NCBI GenBank assembly: GCA_963811255.1
Contig: CAWEQI010000003.1
Coordinates: forward strand, 1,488,001-1,552,000
Length of the DNA stretch: 64,000 nucleotides
Origin: Croceibacterium_B sp963811255
GTDB taxonomy: Bacteria > Pseudomonadota > Alphaproteobacteria > Sphingomonadales > Sphingomonadaceae
Direction of reading: 5' to 3'
This document shows, piece by piece, positions 15,436-24,897 of this stretch; the stretch's first letter is position 1; each line of letters begins with the position of its first letter. The position numbers and the translations under genes were made by a program. The notes under the pieces were generated by a model, which was given only the letters and a program-made list of their open reading frames with translations, was not told the origin of the DNA and searched no databases.

Positions 15436-18420
15436 ATGGCGCCTGCGAACGGAGGGCGAAGCGAGATAACCGCCGACGAGTGGCGCCAGATCGTCGACAG
15501 CGCGATCGAGACGGCGATCATTACGACCGACCTCGACGGCCACATCACCAGCTGGAACGAAGGCGCGCGGCGGATTTTCGGCTGGACCGAGGACGAAATG
15601 CTCGGCCACACGCCCGAGCGATTGTTCCCCGAAGGTCTGGGCGAGCAGGCGATAGCCTCGGAAATGCACGACGCGCGACTGCACGGCCGCGGCGGCGGCG
15701 AAGAGGGCTGGCGGGTGCGCAAGGACGGCTCGCGCCTGTGGGCCGCCGGCGAGATGACCCCGGTGCGCGATGCCGACGGCGAGCTGGTCGGCTTCACCAA
15801 GATCGTCCGCGACCGTTCGCAGAAGTGGGCTGCCGAGGAAGCCATTCTCGAGGAGCGCCGCGCCCTCGAAATCCTCAACCGCGCCGGTTCGGCGCTGGCC
15901 GCCGAAACCGAGCTGAAGAAACTGGTGCAGATCGTCACCGACGCCGGTGTCGAGCTGAGCGGTGCGCAGTTCGGCGCCTTCTTCTACAATGTCATCGATC
16001 AGAAGGACGGCGAGAAGTACACGCTTTACACGCTGTCGGGGGCGCCGGAGGAAGCCTTCGCCAAATTCCCGATGCCGCGCAAGACTGAGCTGTTCGCGCC
16101 GACGTTCGAGGGCGCCGGCATCGTTCGCTCGGACGACATCACCAAGGATCCGCGTTACGGCCAAAACGAGCCGCGCAAGGGGATGCCGAAGCGACACCTG
16201 CCGGTGCGCAGCTATCTCGCGGTTCCGGTCGTCTCGCGTTCGGGCGAGGTGATCGGCGGCCTGTTCTTCGGCCATTCCGACACCGGCGTGTTCGATGAGC
16301 GGGCCGAGGCCACGGTCCAGGGTCTCGCCGCCGAAGCGGCGGTGGCGATCGACAACACGCGGCTGGTGAACGAACTCGAACGCGAGCTGGCCCAGCGCCG
16401 CGTGGCCGAAGCCGACCTGGCCGAAAGCGAAACCCGTCTGCGCCTCGCCACCGAAGCCGCCGACATCGGCACTTGGGATTACGACCCGCAAAGCGGCGCG
16501 CTGACCTGGGACGCGAAATGCAAGCAGCTGTTCGGCCTGCCGGCCGACGCCGAGGTCGGCTTCGAAAGCTCCTATCTGACTGCGCTTCACCCTGAGGACC
16601 GCGACGCGACGCTCGCCGCTGTCGAGCAGGCGCTCGATCCGGCAGGCGTCGGCCGCTTCGAAGCGGAATATCGCGCCATCGGCATCGACGACCACGTCGA
16701 GCGGTGGATTTCGGCGGCCGGACGCGCGGTGTTCGAAGACGGCCGCGCCATCCGCCTGATCGGTACGGTGATCGACATCACCGCGCCCAAGCTGGCGGAG
16801 CAGGGCTTGCGCCAACTCAAAGACCATCTGCAAGAGCGGGTTGAACAAGAGGTGGCTCGCCGCGCCCAGGCCGAGGAGGCGCTGCGGCAGGCGCAGAAGA
16901 TGGAGGCGGTCGGCCAGTTGACCGGAGGCATCGCCCACGATTTCAACAACCTGCTGACGGTGGTCACCGGCAACATCGCCCGCGTCCAGCGCGCGCTGGA
17001 GGGCGGCAAATCGGCCGATCCACGGCTGCACCGTTCGCTCGAGAACGCGATGAAGGGGGCGGATCGCGCCGCCGCGCTGACCCAGCGCCTGCTCGCCTTC
17101 GCGCGCCGCCAGCCGCTGACCCCCAAGCCGATCGACGTCGACCGGCTGGTGACCGGCATGTCGGACTTGCTGCAGCGCTCACTGGGCGAGCAAGTCCGCC
17201 TCGAGATCGTCACCTCGCCCGGGCTGTGGCATGTCGAGGCCGATCCCAACCAGCTCGAAAGCGCTATCCTCAATCTCAGCCTCAACGCCCGTGACGCAAT
17301 GCCCAATGGCGGCGAGCTGACGATCGAGACGGCCAACACAAACCTGGACGCAAGCTACGTCGCGGGCGAAGCCGAGGTGCCGCCAGGCCAATATGTGATG
17401 ATCGCCGTCACCGACACCGGCGAGGGAATGTCCAAGCAGGTGCTCGACCGTGCGTTCGAGCCGTTCTTCACCACCAAGGACGTCGGCAAGGGCAGCGGCC
17501 TCGGGCTGTCGATGATCTACGGTTTCGTCAAGCAGTCGGGCGGGCACGTGAAGCTCTATTCCGAGGAAGGACAGGGCACGACGATCAAGATCTACCTGCC
17601 GCGCCTGCTGGGCGAGAGCGCCGTCGAGGGCGACGAAGAGACGGCTCGGCCGACCGCCGAGCCGGGCGAACAGCGCGAGACGATTCTGGTGGTGGAAGAC
17701 GACGTCGACGTCCGGGACTTTACCGTCGAGTGCCTGCGGGAGCTCGGTTATCGCGTGATCGAGGCGCACGACGGGTCTTCGGCGCTGCACCAACTCGAAC
17801 GGTTCGACGGCGCCATCGACCTGCTGTTCACCGACGTGGTCATGCCGCGCATGAGCGGAGCCGAACTGACCGTCCAAGCCCGCCGGAGACAGCCGGGACT
17901 AAAGGTGCTTTACACGTCAGGCTATACCCGCAACGCGGTCGACCAGAACGGGCGGCTCGATCCCGGCGTCGAGATGATCCCCAAGCCGTTCACCTTCGAG
18001 GCGTTGGCGCAGAAGGTCCGCGACGTCCTCGACAGCGGCAACGGCAGCGTACTGGTGATCGGGGCGGATTCGTCCGAGGTTACCTCGGCCCTGGACGCGC
18101 TGGCCGACAACGGCTTGCGCAGCGAGGTGGCGAGGACCGCCGACGAAGCGCTCGGCAAGGTTCGCGCGGCGCAAGGGAGCTTTGCCGCCGTGGTGCTCGA
18201 CGACGAGCTGCCGGGTCGGCGGGCCGACCGGCTGATCCGTTCGCTCAGGACCATGCACCGCGACTTGCCGATCCTGATCCTCACGCGCTCGCGCGCGGAC
18301 GAGCATGAACGGACTCACTCCGGCGACACTTGCCTCGCCGTGCTGGCCAAGCCCTTTGCGGCCGACAACTTGCGGGGCAGCCTGACGGCGCTTCGCGTCC
18401 AGTGCCGCGGCGGCGACTAG
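15436..18420 (+). CDS. hybrid sensor histidine kinase, PAS-GAF-PAS-HK-REC-REC
   Basis: This 994-residue soluble kinase has PAS (about 15-140, WNEGARRIFGWTEDEM), GAF (about 150-310), a second PAS (about 330-455) and a coiled linker. HisKA follows with GGIAHDFNNLL (H501), then HATPase_c with FEPFFTTKDVGKGSGLG, a receiver with LLFTDVVMP (D800), and a second, degenerate receiver around D922/D923 that lacks the acidic pair. No membrane helices are seen, so it senses a cytoplasmic signal, possibly light or redox via the PAS/GAF cofactors. GGGGAGAGGA before the ATG is a strong ribosome-binding site. No partner regulator is adjacent. Confidence 0.92.
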   Translation: MAPANGGRSEITADEWRQIVDSAIETAIITTDLDGHITSWNEGARRIFGWTEDEMLGHTPERLFPEGLGEQAIASEMHDARLHGRGGGEEGWRVRKDGSRLWAAGEMTPVRDADGELVGFTKIVRDRSQKWAAEEAILEERRALEILNRAGSALAAETELKKLVQIVTDAGVELSGAQFGAFFYNVIDQKDGEKYTLYTLSGAPEEAFAKFPMPRKTELFAPTFEGAGIVRSDDITKDPRYGQNEPRKGMPKRHLPVRSYLAVPVVSRSGEVIGGLFFGHSDTGVFDERAEATVQGLAAEAAVAIDNTRLVNELERELAQRRVAEADLAESETRLRLATEAADIGTWDYDPQSGALTWDAKCKQLFGLPADAEVGFESSYLTALHPEDRDATLAAVEQALDPAGVGRFEAEYRAIGIDDHVERWISAAGRAVFEDGRAIRLIGTVIDITAPKLAEQGLRQLKDHLQERVEQEVARRAQAEEALRQAQKMEAVGQLTGGIAHDFNNLLTVVTGNIARVQRALEGGKSADPRLHRSLENAMKGADRAAALTQRLLAFARRQPLTPKPIDVDRLVTGMSDLLQRSLGEQVRLEIVTSPGLWHVEADPNQLESAILNLSLNARDAMPNGGELTIETANTNLDASYVAGEAEVPPGQYVMIAVTDTGEGMSKQVLDRAFEPFFTTKDVGKGSGLGLSMIYGFVKQSGGHVKLYSEEGQGTTIKIYLPRLLGESAVEGDEETARPTAEPGEQRETILVVEDDVDVRDFTVECLRELGYRVIEAHDGSSALHQLERFDGAIDLLFTDVVMPRMSGAELTVQARRRQPGLKVLYTSGYTRNAVDQNGRLDPGVEMIPKPFTFEALAQKVRDVLDSGNGSVLVIGADSSEVTSALDALADNGLRSEVARTADEALGKVRAAQGSFAAVVLDDELPGRRADRLIRSLRTMHRDLPILILTRSRADEHERTHSGDTCLAVLAKPFAADNLRGSLTALRVQCRGGD

Positions 18421-18423
18421 GGT

Positions 18424-19722
18424 CTAGCCGCCGCTCTGCTGCTTGCTGTCGCTCTTCTGCGGCGGCGGGGCGCCGCGCCGCGGGCCGCGGAAGGGTGGCC
18501 GGTCGTTGGCCGCCGGATCGAAGTCGAACTGCCCGGCGAAGGTGGTGCGCGAATCCTGCGCCGACGTGTCCGGCTTGCGCGTTCCGGCGGCGATCTGCGC
18601 CCGCTCGGCGCGCGAGGCCTTGATATAGTTCCTCACCTGCACGTCGCCTTCGATGCAAGCGTACTCGTACATCTTGTAATCGTCGTCGCGAGCCCATTCG
18701 AAGCGCGCGGTCCACGGCTTGGTAAACACCAGCGGGTCGTCGTAGGTGATCTGGTAATCCATCGTGTTCGGGCCGACCATCGTCAGCCGCTCGACGGTGT
18801 GCGCCTGGGTGCTGGTCGGGATGGTGTTGAACGGCGGCACGTTTTGCATCGCCATGTTGACCGGGCTCGCGGCGCGCTTGGAGAGGTTGTAGGTCACCCC
18901 GTCGCCGGACTTGATGTTGCTGGTCTCGATGACGAAGGTCTTGCCTTCCCAGTGGCCGCGCGAATCGCCCATCCAGGCCTCGACCGGGCCCGGCCACTTG
19001 GGCGCGTTGCCGATCGGGATCACCCGCGTGCCAAGCATCTCCAGGTTGATCACCATGTAGCCCGGCGCCTGGAAGATGCGCAGGCCGTTGTTGTAGCGGA
19101 ACGGGAACATCGAGGCCGGGAAACCGCGACTGACGCAGCGATCCCAGCTGTCGAAGTCGGCCGGCGTGTCATAGGCTTGGCCCGGCACCCAACTGGAGCG
19201 GCCCTGCATCCAAATTTGCTTGGCCCACGGGGTGAGCGGCGGCAGCCGACCGTCGGCCGGGCTGATCAGGAACGAAGTGCGGTGGCCGAACTCGGTCTTT
19301 TTGAGCCAGTCGGCCAGACCCGGTATGCCGCCGGAGTTGGAGACACTCTCGCCGGAACTGCCAAAGCGTGCGTCCATAGCTTCGGCGGCCTTGATCCGAC
19401 GGGCGAATTCTTCGGGCGTCACATAGTTGCGATTGCCGAACACCTTCGGTCGCTGGATCAGGATGTGCGCTTCGTTGAGATACTCGAACTGCCAGGTGTG
19501 CGAGAAATCGTAGTCGCCCCACGGCGTCTTGGGAGGGGTGTAGCTGGTATCGACCGGCTGCAGCTTCGTGAGGTCGGCCGGCGGGGTGAACATCTTCGCC
19601 GGCATAGCGCGTTTCGCCGGGGCCTTCTGCGCCACCGCCCCGGTCGGGCCGACAAGCAGCATCGCGGCGGCAGCGGCGGTGGAAACGGCTATGGCGAAAC
19701 GTGACTTACGATGGCGAAGCAT
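18424..19722 (-). CDS. secreted protein of unknown function
   Basis: A Sec signal peptide (about 1-32, ending GAVAQK) precedes a 400-residue mature protein rich in aromatic residues. Repeated W/D/G-rich segments such as GDSRGHWEGKTFVIET resemble a family of uncharacterised exported proteins found in sphingomonads and acidobacteria; I know no function for it. The C-terminus is Pro/Arg/Gln-rich. It converges on the hybrid kinase with a three-base gap. No catalytic motif is recognisable. Confidence 0.75.
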   Translation of the reverse strand: MLRHRKSRFAIAVSTAAAAAMLLVGPTGAVAQKAPAKRAMPAKMFTPPADLTKLQPVDTSYTPPKTPWGDYDFSHTWQFEYLNEAHILIQRPKVFGNRNYVTPEEFARRIKAAEAMDARFGSSGESVSNSGGIPGLADWLKKTEFGHRTSFLISPADGRLPPLTPWAKQIWMQGRSSWVPGQAYDTPADFDSWDRCVSRGFPASMFPFRYNNGLRIFQAPGYMVINLEMLGTRVIPIGNAPKWPGPVEAWMGDSRGHWEGKTFVIETSNIKSGDGVTYNLSKRAASPVNMAMQNVPPFNTIPTSTQAHTVERLTMVGPNTMDYQITYDDPLVFTKPWTARFEWARDDDYKMYEYACIEGDVQVRNYIKASRAERAQIAAGTRKPDTSAQDSRTTFAGQFDFDPAANDRPPFRGPRRGAPPPQKSDSKQQSGG

Positions 19723-19894
19723 TTCTGGGCCCCTCTGACAAAGCGTGTTTTCGGCGCCAGTGTATGGTCTTTTTGACTTTGTCTCAAATTGTTTTTCCGG
19801 CCGCCAAGCCAGCCTCCCGGCGTTGACGGTCCGGTGTGCGGGGCGTAACCTTCAGGCGTTCCGGGCTAATTGGCATTTGGGGGTAAGTGCGGCC

Positions 19895-20497
19895 ATGACG
19901 AACAACAGCGAAGAAGCGGCCAAGTCGGCGCGTCCGAAGCTCGTCGGAATGACTGCCGCGGTGCTGGCGCTGGCGGGACTGACGGCAATGCCGGCCCAGG
20001 CCCAGTTCGGCGGTCTGTTCGGCGGTCACAAATCGAGCGAGAAGACCACCGACGGCTGCTCGAAGGGCAAGTCGCGCAGCGTCGGCTCGCAGATCGCCGG
20101 CGGCATCCTCGGCTCAGTCGTCGGCAGTGCGGCCGCGCGCGCCGGCGGCGTGTTCACTTTCGTCCCGATTGCCGGGTTGACCGATCAGCTGACCGCGGCG
20201 ATCGCCTGCAAGCTCGATCCCGACGAGCAGAAGCAGGCCGCCCAGGCCACGCTCGACGCGACCCGCAGCGCCGACGACACCGGAGACGTGCCGGTCGGCT
20301 CGAGTTCCTCCTGGAAATCGAACACCCGCGAAGACGTGTCCGGCTCCTCGACGGTGGTCGCCCGCAACGACCATGCCGGCCCCGGCAAGCAGTGCATCAC
20401 CGTCACCGACGTGATCATCGTCATGGGCGAGGAAACGCGGGCCAACAAGAAGATGTGCCGCCAGCCGCCGGCGGTGAGATACGCGCTGGTGGCATGA
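19895..20497 (+). CDS. exported glycine-rich protein, glycine-zipper/17-kDa antigen-like
   Basis: This 200-residue protein has a signal sequence (about 14-35, LAGLTAMPAQAQ). It then has the glycine-zipper-like segment SQIAGGILGSVVGSAAARAGG, a Lys/Asp/Ser-rich middle, and a C-terminal ITVTDVIIVMGEETRANKKM that resembles the tail of rickettsial 17-kDa surface-antigen-like proteins. An outer-membrane or periplasmic location is inferred. Its stop overlaps the start of the ClpP-like gene (ATGA), so the two are translationally coupled. ATG 19895 is chosen because the signal begins there. Confidence 0.72.
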   Translation: MTNNSEEAAKSARPKLVGMTAAVLALAGLTAMPAQAQFGGLFGGHKSSEKTTDGCSKGKSRSVGSQIAGGILGSVVGSAAARAGGVFTFVPIAGLTDQLTAAIACKLDPDEQKQAAQATLDATRSADDTGDVPVGSSSSWKSNTREDVSGSSTVVARNDHAGPGKQCITVTDVIIVMGEETRANKKMCRQPPAVRYALVA

Positions 20498-21237
20498 CCC
20501 CTCGCGGCCGCCTCCTGTGCGCGCTTGCGGGTCTGGTGCTGCTGACCGGAGCGAAGGACCCGGACAATCCGAGCTGTCCGCTGCATCCCGACTGGGGACC
20601 GCCGAAGCCGATGACGCTGACGCCCGAGGTCGTCAACGGCAAGCACGTGCTGCTGGCCGAAGGCACCATCGAGAAAACCCTGCCGGATCGGCTGAAGAAG
20701 GCGATCGAAGCGGACGATCTGCTGGAGGAGATCTGGCTCAAGTCGCGCGGCGGCGATGCCGAGGCGGGCAATGCGGCGGGCAAGGTGATCCGCTCGTTCC
20801 CCGGCATGGTGACCCGCATTCCCACCGGCGCCACCTGCTTTTCGGCCTGCAATTTCGTGTTCATGGGCGGCCGCGTCAGGGTGGTCGAGCCCGGCGGGAT
20901 TTTCATGGTCCACATGTTCACCCACACCAACCAGCGCGACGTGATCCAGGAGGATGTCGAGGCCGGGACCAAACAGACGGTCGAGCTGATTGGGCAGATC
21001 GAGCAATCGAGCGCCATGCTGGCCAGCGAGGACAACGATTTTCTGATCCGCATGGGCGTCAGCCGCGATCTGCTGACCGACGTGATGTACAAGCAGCAGG
21101 CGGTGAAGACCGAGGATAACCCCAGCACCCGCTACTGCCTGAGCCTCGACGAGGATCTGAAATACAACGTCATGAATGTGCGGCCGACGGAAAAGACGAT
21201 CGCCGCTGCGGCGCCGGCAAGTCCCACCGGGAAATAG
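20494..21237 (+). CDS. exported ClpP/crotonase-fold protein, putative periplasmic serine protease
   Basis: This 247-residue protein has a short signal (LLCALAGLVLLTGA). The segment LKSRGGDAEAGNAAGKVIRS aligns with the ClpP oxyanion region, CFSACNFVF places Ser117 at the ClpP nucleophile position, and FMVHMF places His140 at the catalytic His position. It therefore looks like an active secreted ClpP-fold peptidase, or a scaffold derived from one. Substrate and partner are unknown; the ATGA overlap with the glycine-rich antigen-like gene suggests that protein is its partner or target. The alignment with ClpP is by eye. Confidence 0.7.
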   Translation: MTPRGRLLCALAGLVLLTGAKDPDNPSCPLHPDWGPPKPMTLTPEVVNGKHVLLAEGTIEKTLPDRLKKAIEADDLLEEIWLKSRGGDAEAGNAAGKVIRSFPGMVTRIPTGATCFSACNFVFMGGRVRVVEPGGIFMVHMFTHTNQRDVIQEDVEAGTKQTVELIGQIEQSSAMLASEDNDFLIRMGVSRDLLTDVMYKQQAVKTEDNPSTRYCLSLDEDLKYNVMNVRPTEKTIAAAAPASPTGK

Positions 21238-21590
21238 CTTCGGCCCGAGGTCGGCCCGGCTCATCCGTCGGCGATCCGCAAAAAAAGCATTTTCCTACAG
21301 GCAGTGTTTTGTGCCTTAAGCTGCCGAATGACTCGGCGCAGACTTTCACCTTCCCGGTCACGTTCGATTTTCCGCCCATCCGACGGGGCCGAAAATTGGG
21401 GCTCTGAACACCGTCAAGTGTGTACGCCGGGTGTCAACCTCATGCGCCGGCGACGCCTCGCGGCCGGCCGCTTCAGGGGCCTTTCGAAAGGTTACGCCCG
21501 TACGGGCCCTCCCCTCATTCAAACGGTGGACCTACGGGAATGAACGGCCACAAAGCCGATTTCCACTTTACCCCCGGTTTGGCGTTCCAT
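21238..21590. other. 353-base gap without a recognised gene
   Basis: This gap separates the convergent ClpP-like and dsbD genes. I see no convincing reading frame or RNA family in it. It holds a hairpin CTGCCGA/TCGGCGCAG near 21320-21345, an A-run (21279-21286) that would give a T-run on the minus strand at the wrong end for dsbD, and several short G+C palindromes. It is long for a convergent gap in this window, so a small RNA is possible but unsupported. Confidence 0.6.
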
Positions 21591-23651
21591 TCACGCTGCC
21601 GAATGCGATTGCTGCGCCAGCTCGACCAGGCTGTCGGGCGTGAGCACTTGCGGCAATTGCTGCGCCTTGCCGCCCGGCGGGTACCACAGGTACAGCGGCA
21701 CCCCCGCCGCGCCGTGGGCGGTGAGGAAGCGGGTGATCTCGGGATCGCGCCGGGTCCAGTCGCCCTCGATGGCGATCACCCCGGCCTTGCGGAACGCGTC
21801 GCGGGTCGCCTCGCGCTCGATCGCGACCCCCTCGTTGACTTTGCACGACAGGCACCAGTCGGCGGTGAACCAGACGAACACCGGCTTGCCCGATGCGCGC
21901 GCCTTGGCCAGCGTGGCGTCGTTGAACGGCTTGGCGGGGATGAGGCCTTGTTCTGCAACTCCGGGCGCGCTCTGCACTTGCGGCAGCACGAGCGCCGCCA
22001 TCAGGACAAGCGCTGCCGCCCCCGAAACGGCGACCGCCCATGGGGCCATTCCGCCTCCCCGCAAGCGGCCAAGGACGATGAACAGCGCTATCGCCGCAAC
22101 AGAGACGGCGAGCGCCACCAGCGCGAACACGTTGCCCCCCAACCGCCACGTCAGCCACAGCAATGCCAGCGCGGTCAGCCCCATCGGCACGGCCATGACC
22201 TTGCGGAAAGTGTCCATCCACTTGCCCGGCTTCGGCAGCAGGTGTCGCAGCGCCGGCACCCAGCCGAGCAGCAGGAACGGCAGCGCCAGACCAAAGCCGA
22301 GGGCGAAGAACAGCAGCAGCCCTTCCCACCACGGCAGCAGCAGCGCCGCGCCCATCGCCGCGGCCATGAACGGCCCGGTGCACGGCGTCGCCACGAACGC
22401 GGCGAGCAGGCCGGTGGCGAACGCGCTCGGAGAACCGCCGGTGCGGGTGAACGAGATAGACGGCAGCTCGAACAATCCGGCGAGATTGGCGGTGATCGCG
22501 CTCGCCAGCACCAGCAGGAACACCACCACGCCCGGCTGCTGCAGCTGGAACGCCCAGCCGACCTGCGCCCCCGCCGCCCGCAGCACCAGCAGCAGGCCGC
22601 CGAGCGCGAGCACCGCCAGGATAACCCCGGCGCTGTACGCCAGCCCCTCGGTCCGCGCGTCGTGCTCGCTCTCGCCGGCGCGGGCGAGGCTCATCGCCTT
22701 CAGGCTGAGGATAGGGAACACGCATGGCATCACGTTGAGCACCAGCCCGCCGAGCACCGCCAGCCCTAGCAGCACCCACAGCGGCGCGAATTGCGCGGCC
22801 GGGCTGCCGGCCAGCGGCGTCCCGCCCGAGGGCACCGCGCCCGGATCCGCGGCGAAGCGCACACCCTGCCCGCTGTCATCGATCTTGAGGATGCCGCTGA
22901 CCGAGGCCTCGCTCGTCGCCAGCCCCTTGCGCGGAATCTGCACGATCAGCGTGTCATCCTTGCGGCTGAACGACTGCGGCGCGGCGTAATCGATCAGTTG
23001 AGTCTGGGCGACGAAGACATGCGGATGTCGCAACTTGAGCGAGGCGGGCAGCGGGACCGCCAGGCGCAAGGACTGCGGAGTCAGCTCGAAGGCGGTGCGC
23101 TCGGGAAGCAGCGCCGGAATGGCAGCTCGCCAGCGGTCGAACCGCGGATCGGTGACCGCCTGCCCGGCGGCGGGAATGACGGCGGTCAGCGTCGCCTTTT
23201 CGGGCACGCAGATCTGCTCGGTGCAGGTCAGCCACTGGGCGTCGAGCCCGATCGGCGTCGGCCCGGCGCCGGCGTCCTTCGGCGCCGTCAGCGGCACGAG
23301 CACCGCATAATCGGACTCGTAGACATGGTTCATCAGCCCGGCGATCTCGAGCGTCTGCGGCACCGGGTACTCGGGCTCGCCGGCGCTCCAGCCGGGCGGC
23401 AGGTGCCACTTGAGATCCATGCCGTAACCGGCGTCGCCCGGGTTCTTCCAGTATCCGTGCCAGCCCTTCTCGGGGGTGAAATGGATCGCCACCATCACCG
23501 GCTTGCCAGGCGCCGCCGGACCCTCGGGCACCAGCTCGGCGGCCATGTGGTTCGCCGCCTGCGCGCTCGTCGGCATCGCCAGCAGCGCGGCGAGAATCAG
23601 CAGCAGGCTTGCGAGAACCCGCCCGGGCAGGGGCATTTGGCTTGCGCGCAT
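21591..23651 (-). CDS. dsbD: thiol:disulfide interchange protein DsbD
   Basis: This 686-residue protein carries reducing power from cytoplasmic thioredoxin to the periplasm. It has a signal (MPTSAQAA), then an N-terminal immunoglobulin-like domain with a Cys pair (TCTEQIC). Eight or more membrane helices follow with the MPCVFP and TPCTGP cysteines, and a C-terminal thioredoxin domain has WCLSC (599-603). The start at 23651 has GGAG six bases upstream; the longer open frame above it is unrelated to the family. A UbiH-type gene is divergent 28 bases away, so both promoters share that space. Confidence 0.93.
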   Translation of the reverse strand: MRASQMPLPGRVLASLLLILAALLAMPTSAQAANHMAAELVPEGPAAPGKPVMVAIHFTPEKGWHGYWKNPGDAGYGMDLKWHLPPGWSAGEPEYPVPQTLEIAGLMNHVYESDYAVLVPLTAPKDAGAGPTPIGLDAQWLTCTEQICVPEKATLTAVIPAAGQAVTDPRFDRWRAAIPALLPERTAFELTPQSLRLAVPLPASLKLRHPHVFVAQTQLIDYAAPQSFSRKDDTLIVQIPRKGLATSEASVSGILKIDDSGQGVRFAADPGAVPSGGTPLAGSPAAQFAPLWVLLGLAVLGGLVLNVMPCVFPILSLKAMSLARAGESEHDARTEGLAYSAGVILAVLALGGLLLVLRAAGAQVGWAFQLQQPGVVVFLLVLASAITANLAGLFELPSISFTRTGGSPSAFATGLLAAFVATPCTGPFMAAAMGAALLLPWWEGLLLFFALGFGLALPFLLLGWVPALRHLLPKPGKWMDTFRKVMAVPMGLTALALLWLTWRLGGNVFALVALAVSVAAIALFIVLGRLRGGGMAPWAVAVSGAAALVLMAALVLPQVQSAPGVAEQGLIPAKPFNDATLAKARASGKPVFVWFTADWCLSCKVNEGVAIEREATRDAFRKAGVIAIEGDWTRRDPEITRFLTAHGAAGVPLYLWYPPGGKAQQLPQVLTPDSLVELAQQSHSAA

Positions 23652-23679
23652 CGTCGGCTCCGCTCTAGGGATTGAGGCT

Positions 23680-24897
23680 ATGAGCGACAAGCGCGATCTC
23701 CTGATCCTCGGCGGCGGCCTGGTCGGCATGACCCTGGCGCTGACGGCGGCGAAGAAGGGCCTCTCCAGCCACGTGGTCGACCGCGCCGATCCCGCCGAGC
23801 TGACGGCAGAGGGCTTCGACGGCCGCGCGAGCGCGATCTCCACTGCCAGCTGGAACCTGTTCGGCAACATCGGTCTCGCCGACGCGCTGGAACCCTTCGC
23901 CTGCCCCATTTCCGAGATCGCCGTCAGCGACGGGATGAAGCCCGGGCGGATCGACTTCGAGCCCAAGCCGGAAGAAGGCTCGCTCGGGCGGATGTTCGCC
24001 AATCGCAGGCTGCGCCTGGCGCTGTTCGAGGCCGCGAAGGACCATCCGCTGATCGCTTGGCACGCCAACGCCGACGTGACCCGGCGCCGGCGCGGCGAGC
24101 ACGGCGTTTCGGCCGCCCTCGCCCACGGTCCCGAGCTGACCGCCTCCTTGATGGTCGGCGCCGAGGGCCGCAATTCGCCGACCCGGCAGGAGGCCGGGAT
24201 CGCCGTCGCCAAGTGGGACTATCGCCACCGCGCGATCATCGCCGGGCTGACCCACGAAAAACCGCACGAGAACGTCGCCTGGGAGATCTTCTACCCGGCC
24301 GGCCCATTCGCGCTGCTGCCGATGCTCGACGGCCGCGAAGGCGAGCACCGCAGCGCGCTTGTGTGGACCGTGGCCGAGAAGGATGCCGCCGGCGTCCTCG
24401 CCCTCGGCGAACGGGCGTTCGTCGCCGAGGTCGAGAAGCGGATGCACCGCGTGTTCGGCGCGGTGTCGGTCGAAGGCCCGCGCTCGTCCTATCCGCTCGG
24501 CTTTCATCATACCGCGAAAATCACCGCCCAACGCCTGGCGCTGGTCGGCGACGCGGGCCATGGCTTGCATCCGATCGCCGGACAGGGCCTCAACGTCGGC
24601 TTGCGCGATGTCGGCGCGCTGGTCGAGGTGCTCGCCGAAGGCATGCGCCTGGGGCTCGACCCGGGCGATGCCCAGCTACTCGCCCGTTACGAACGCTGGC
24701 GCGGGCTCGACACGTTCATGGTCGCGCTCGCCACCGACGGACTCACCCGCCTGTTCGGCATTCCCGGCAACTTGCCTAGCGCGGTCCGCCGCCTGGGCAT
24801 GAGCGTCGTCCAGCGGGCGCCGCCGCTGAAGCGCTGGTTCATGGACGAGGCGCGCGGCGTCAGCGGCGCGGTGCCCGAGTTGCTCAGAGCGCCCTAG
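23680..24897 (+). CDS. FAD-dependent ubiquinone-biosynthesis hydroxylase (UbiH/Coq6 type)
   Basis: This 405-residue flavin monooxygenase has the FAD GxGxxG motif (LILGGGLVGMTLA), the ALVGDAGH motif followed by GQGLNVGLRDV, and a DG-motif region, all typical of UbiH/UbiI/UbiF/Coq6. It hydroxylates the aromatic ring of ubiquinone precursors. Which ring position it serves cannot be told from sequence. It converges on the mitofilin-like gene with stop codons overlapping in CTAG. Confidence 0.85.
   Translation: MSDKRDLLILGGGLVGMTLALTAAKKGLSSHVVDRADPAELTAEGFDGRASAISTASWNLFGNIGLADALEPFACPISEIAVSDGMKPGRIDFEPKPEEGSLGRMFANRRLRLALFEAAKDHPLIAWHANADVTRRRRGEHGVSAALAHGPELTASLMVGAEGRNSPTRQEAGIAVAKWDYRHRAIIAGLTHEKPHENVAWEIFYPAGPFALLPMLDGREGEHRSALVWTVAEKDAAGVLALGERAFVAEVEKRMHRVFGAVSVEGPRSSYPLGFHHTAKITAQRLALVGDAGHGLHPIAGQGLNVGLRDVGALVEVLAEGMRLGLDPGDAQLLARYERWRGLDTFMVALATDGLTRLFGIPGNLPSAVRRLGMSVVQRAPPLKRWFMDEARGVSGAVPELLRAP

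Noticed and set aside
21238..21590. Possible tmRNA or other structured RNA in the 353-base gap before dsbD.
   Set aside because: I could not find a tRNA-like end, a tag-coding frame or any family signature; the hairpins are too short to support a call.
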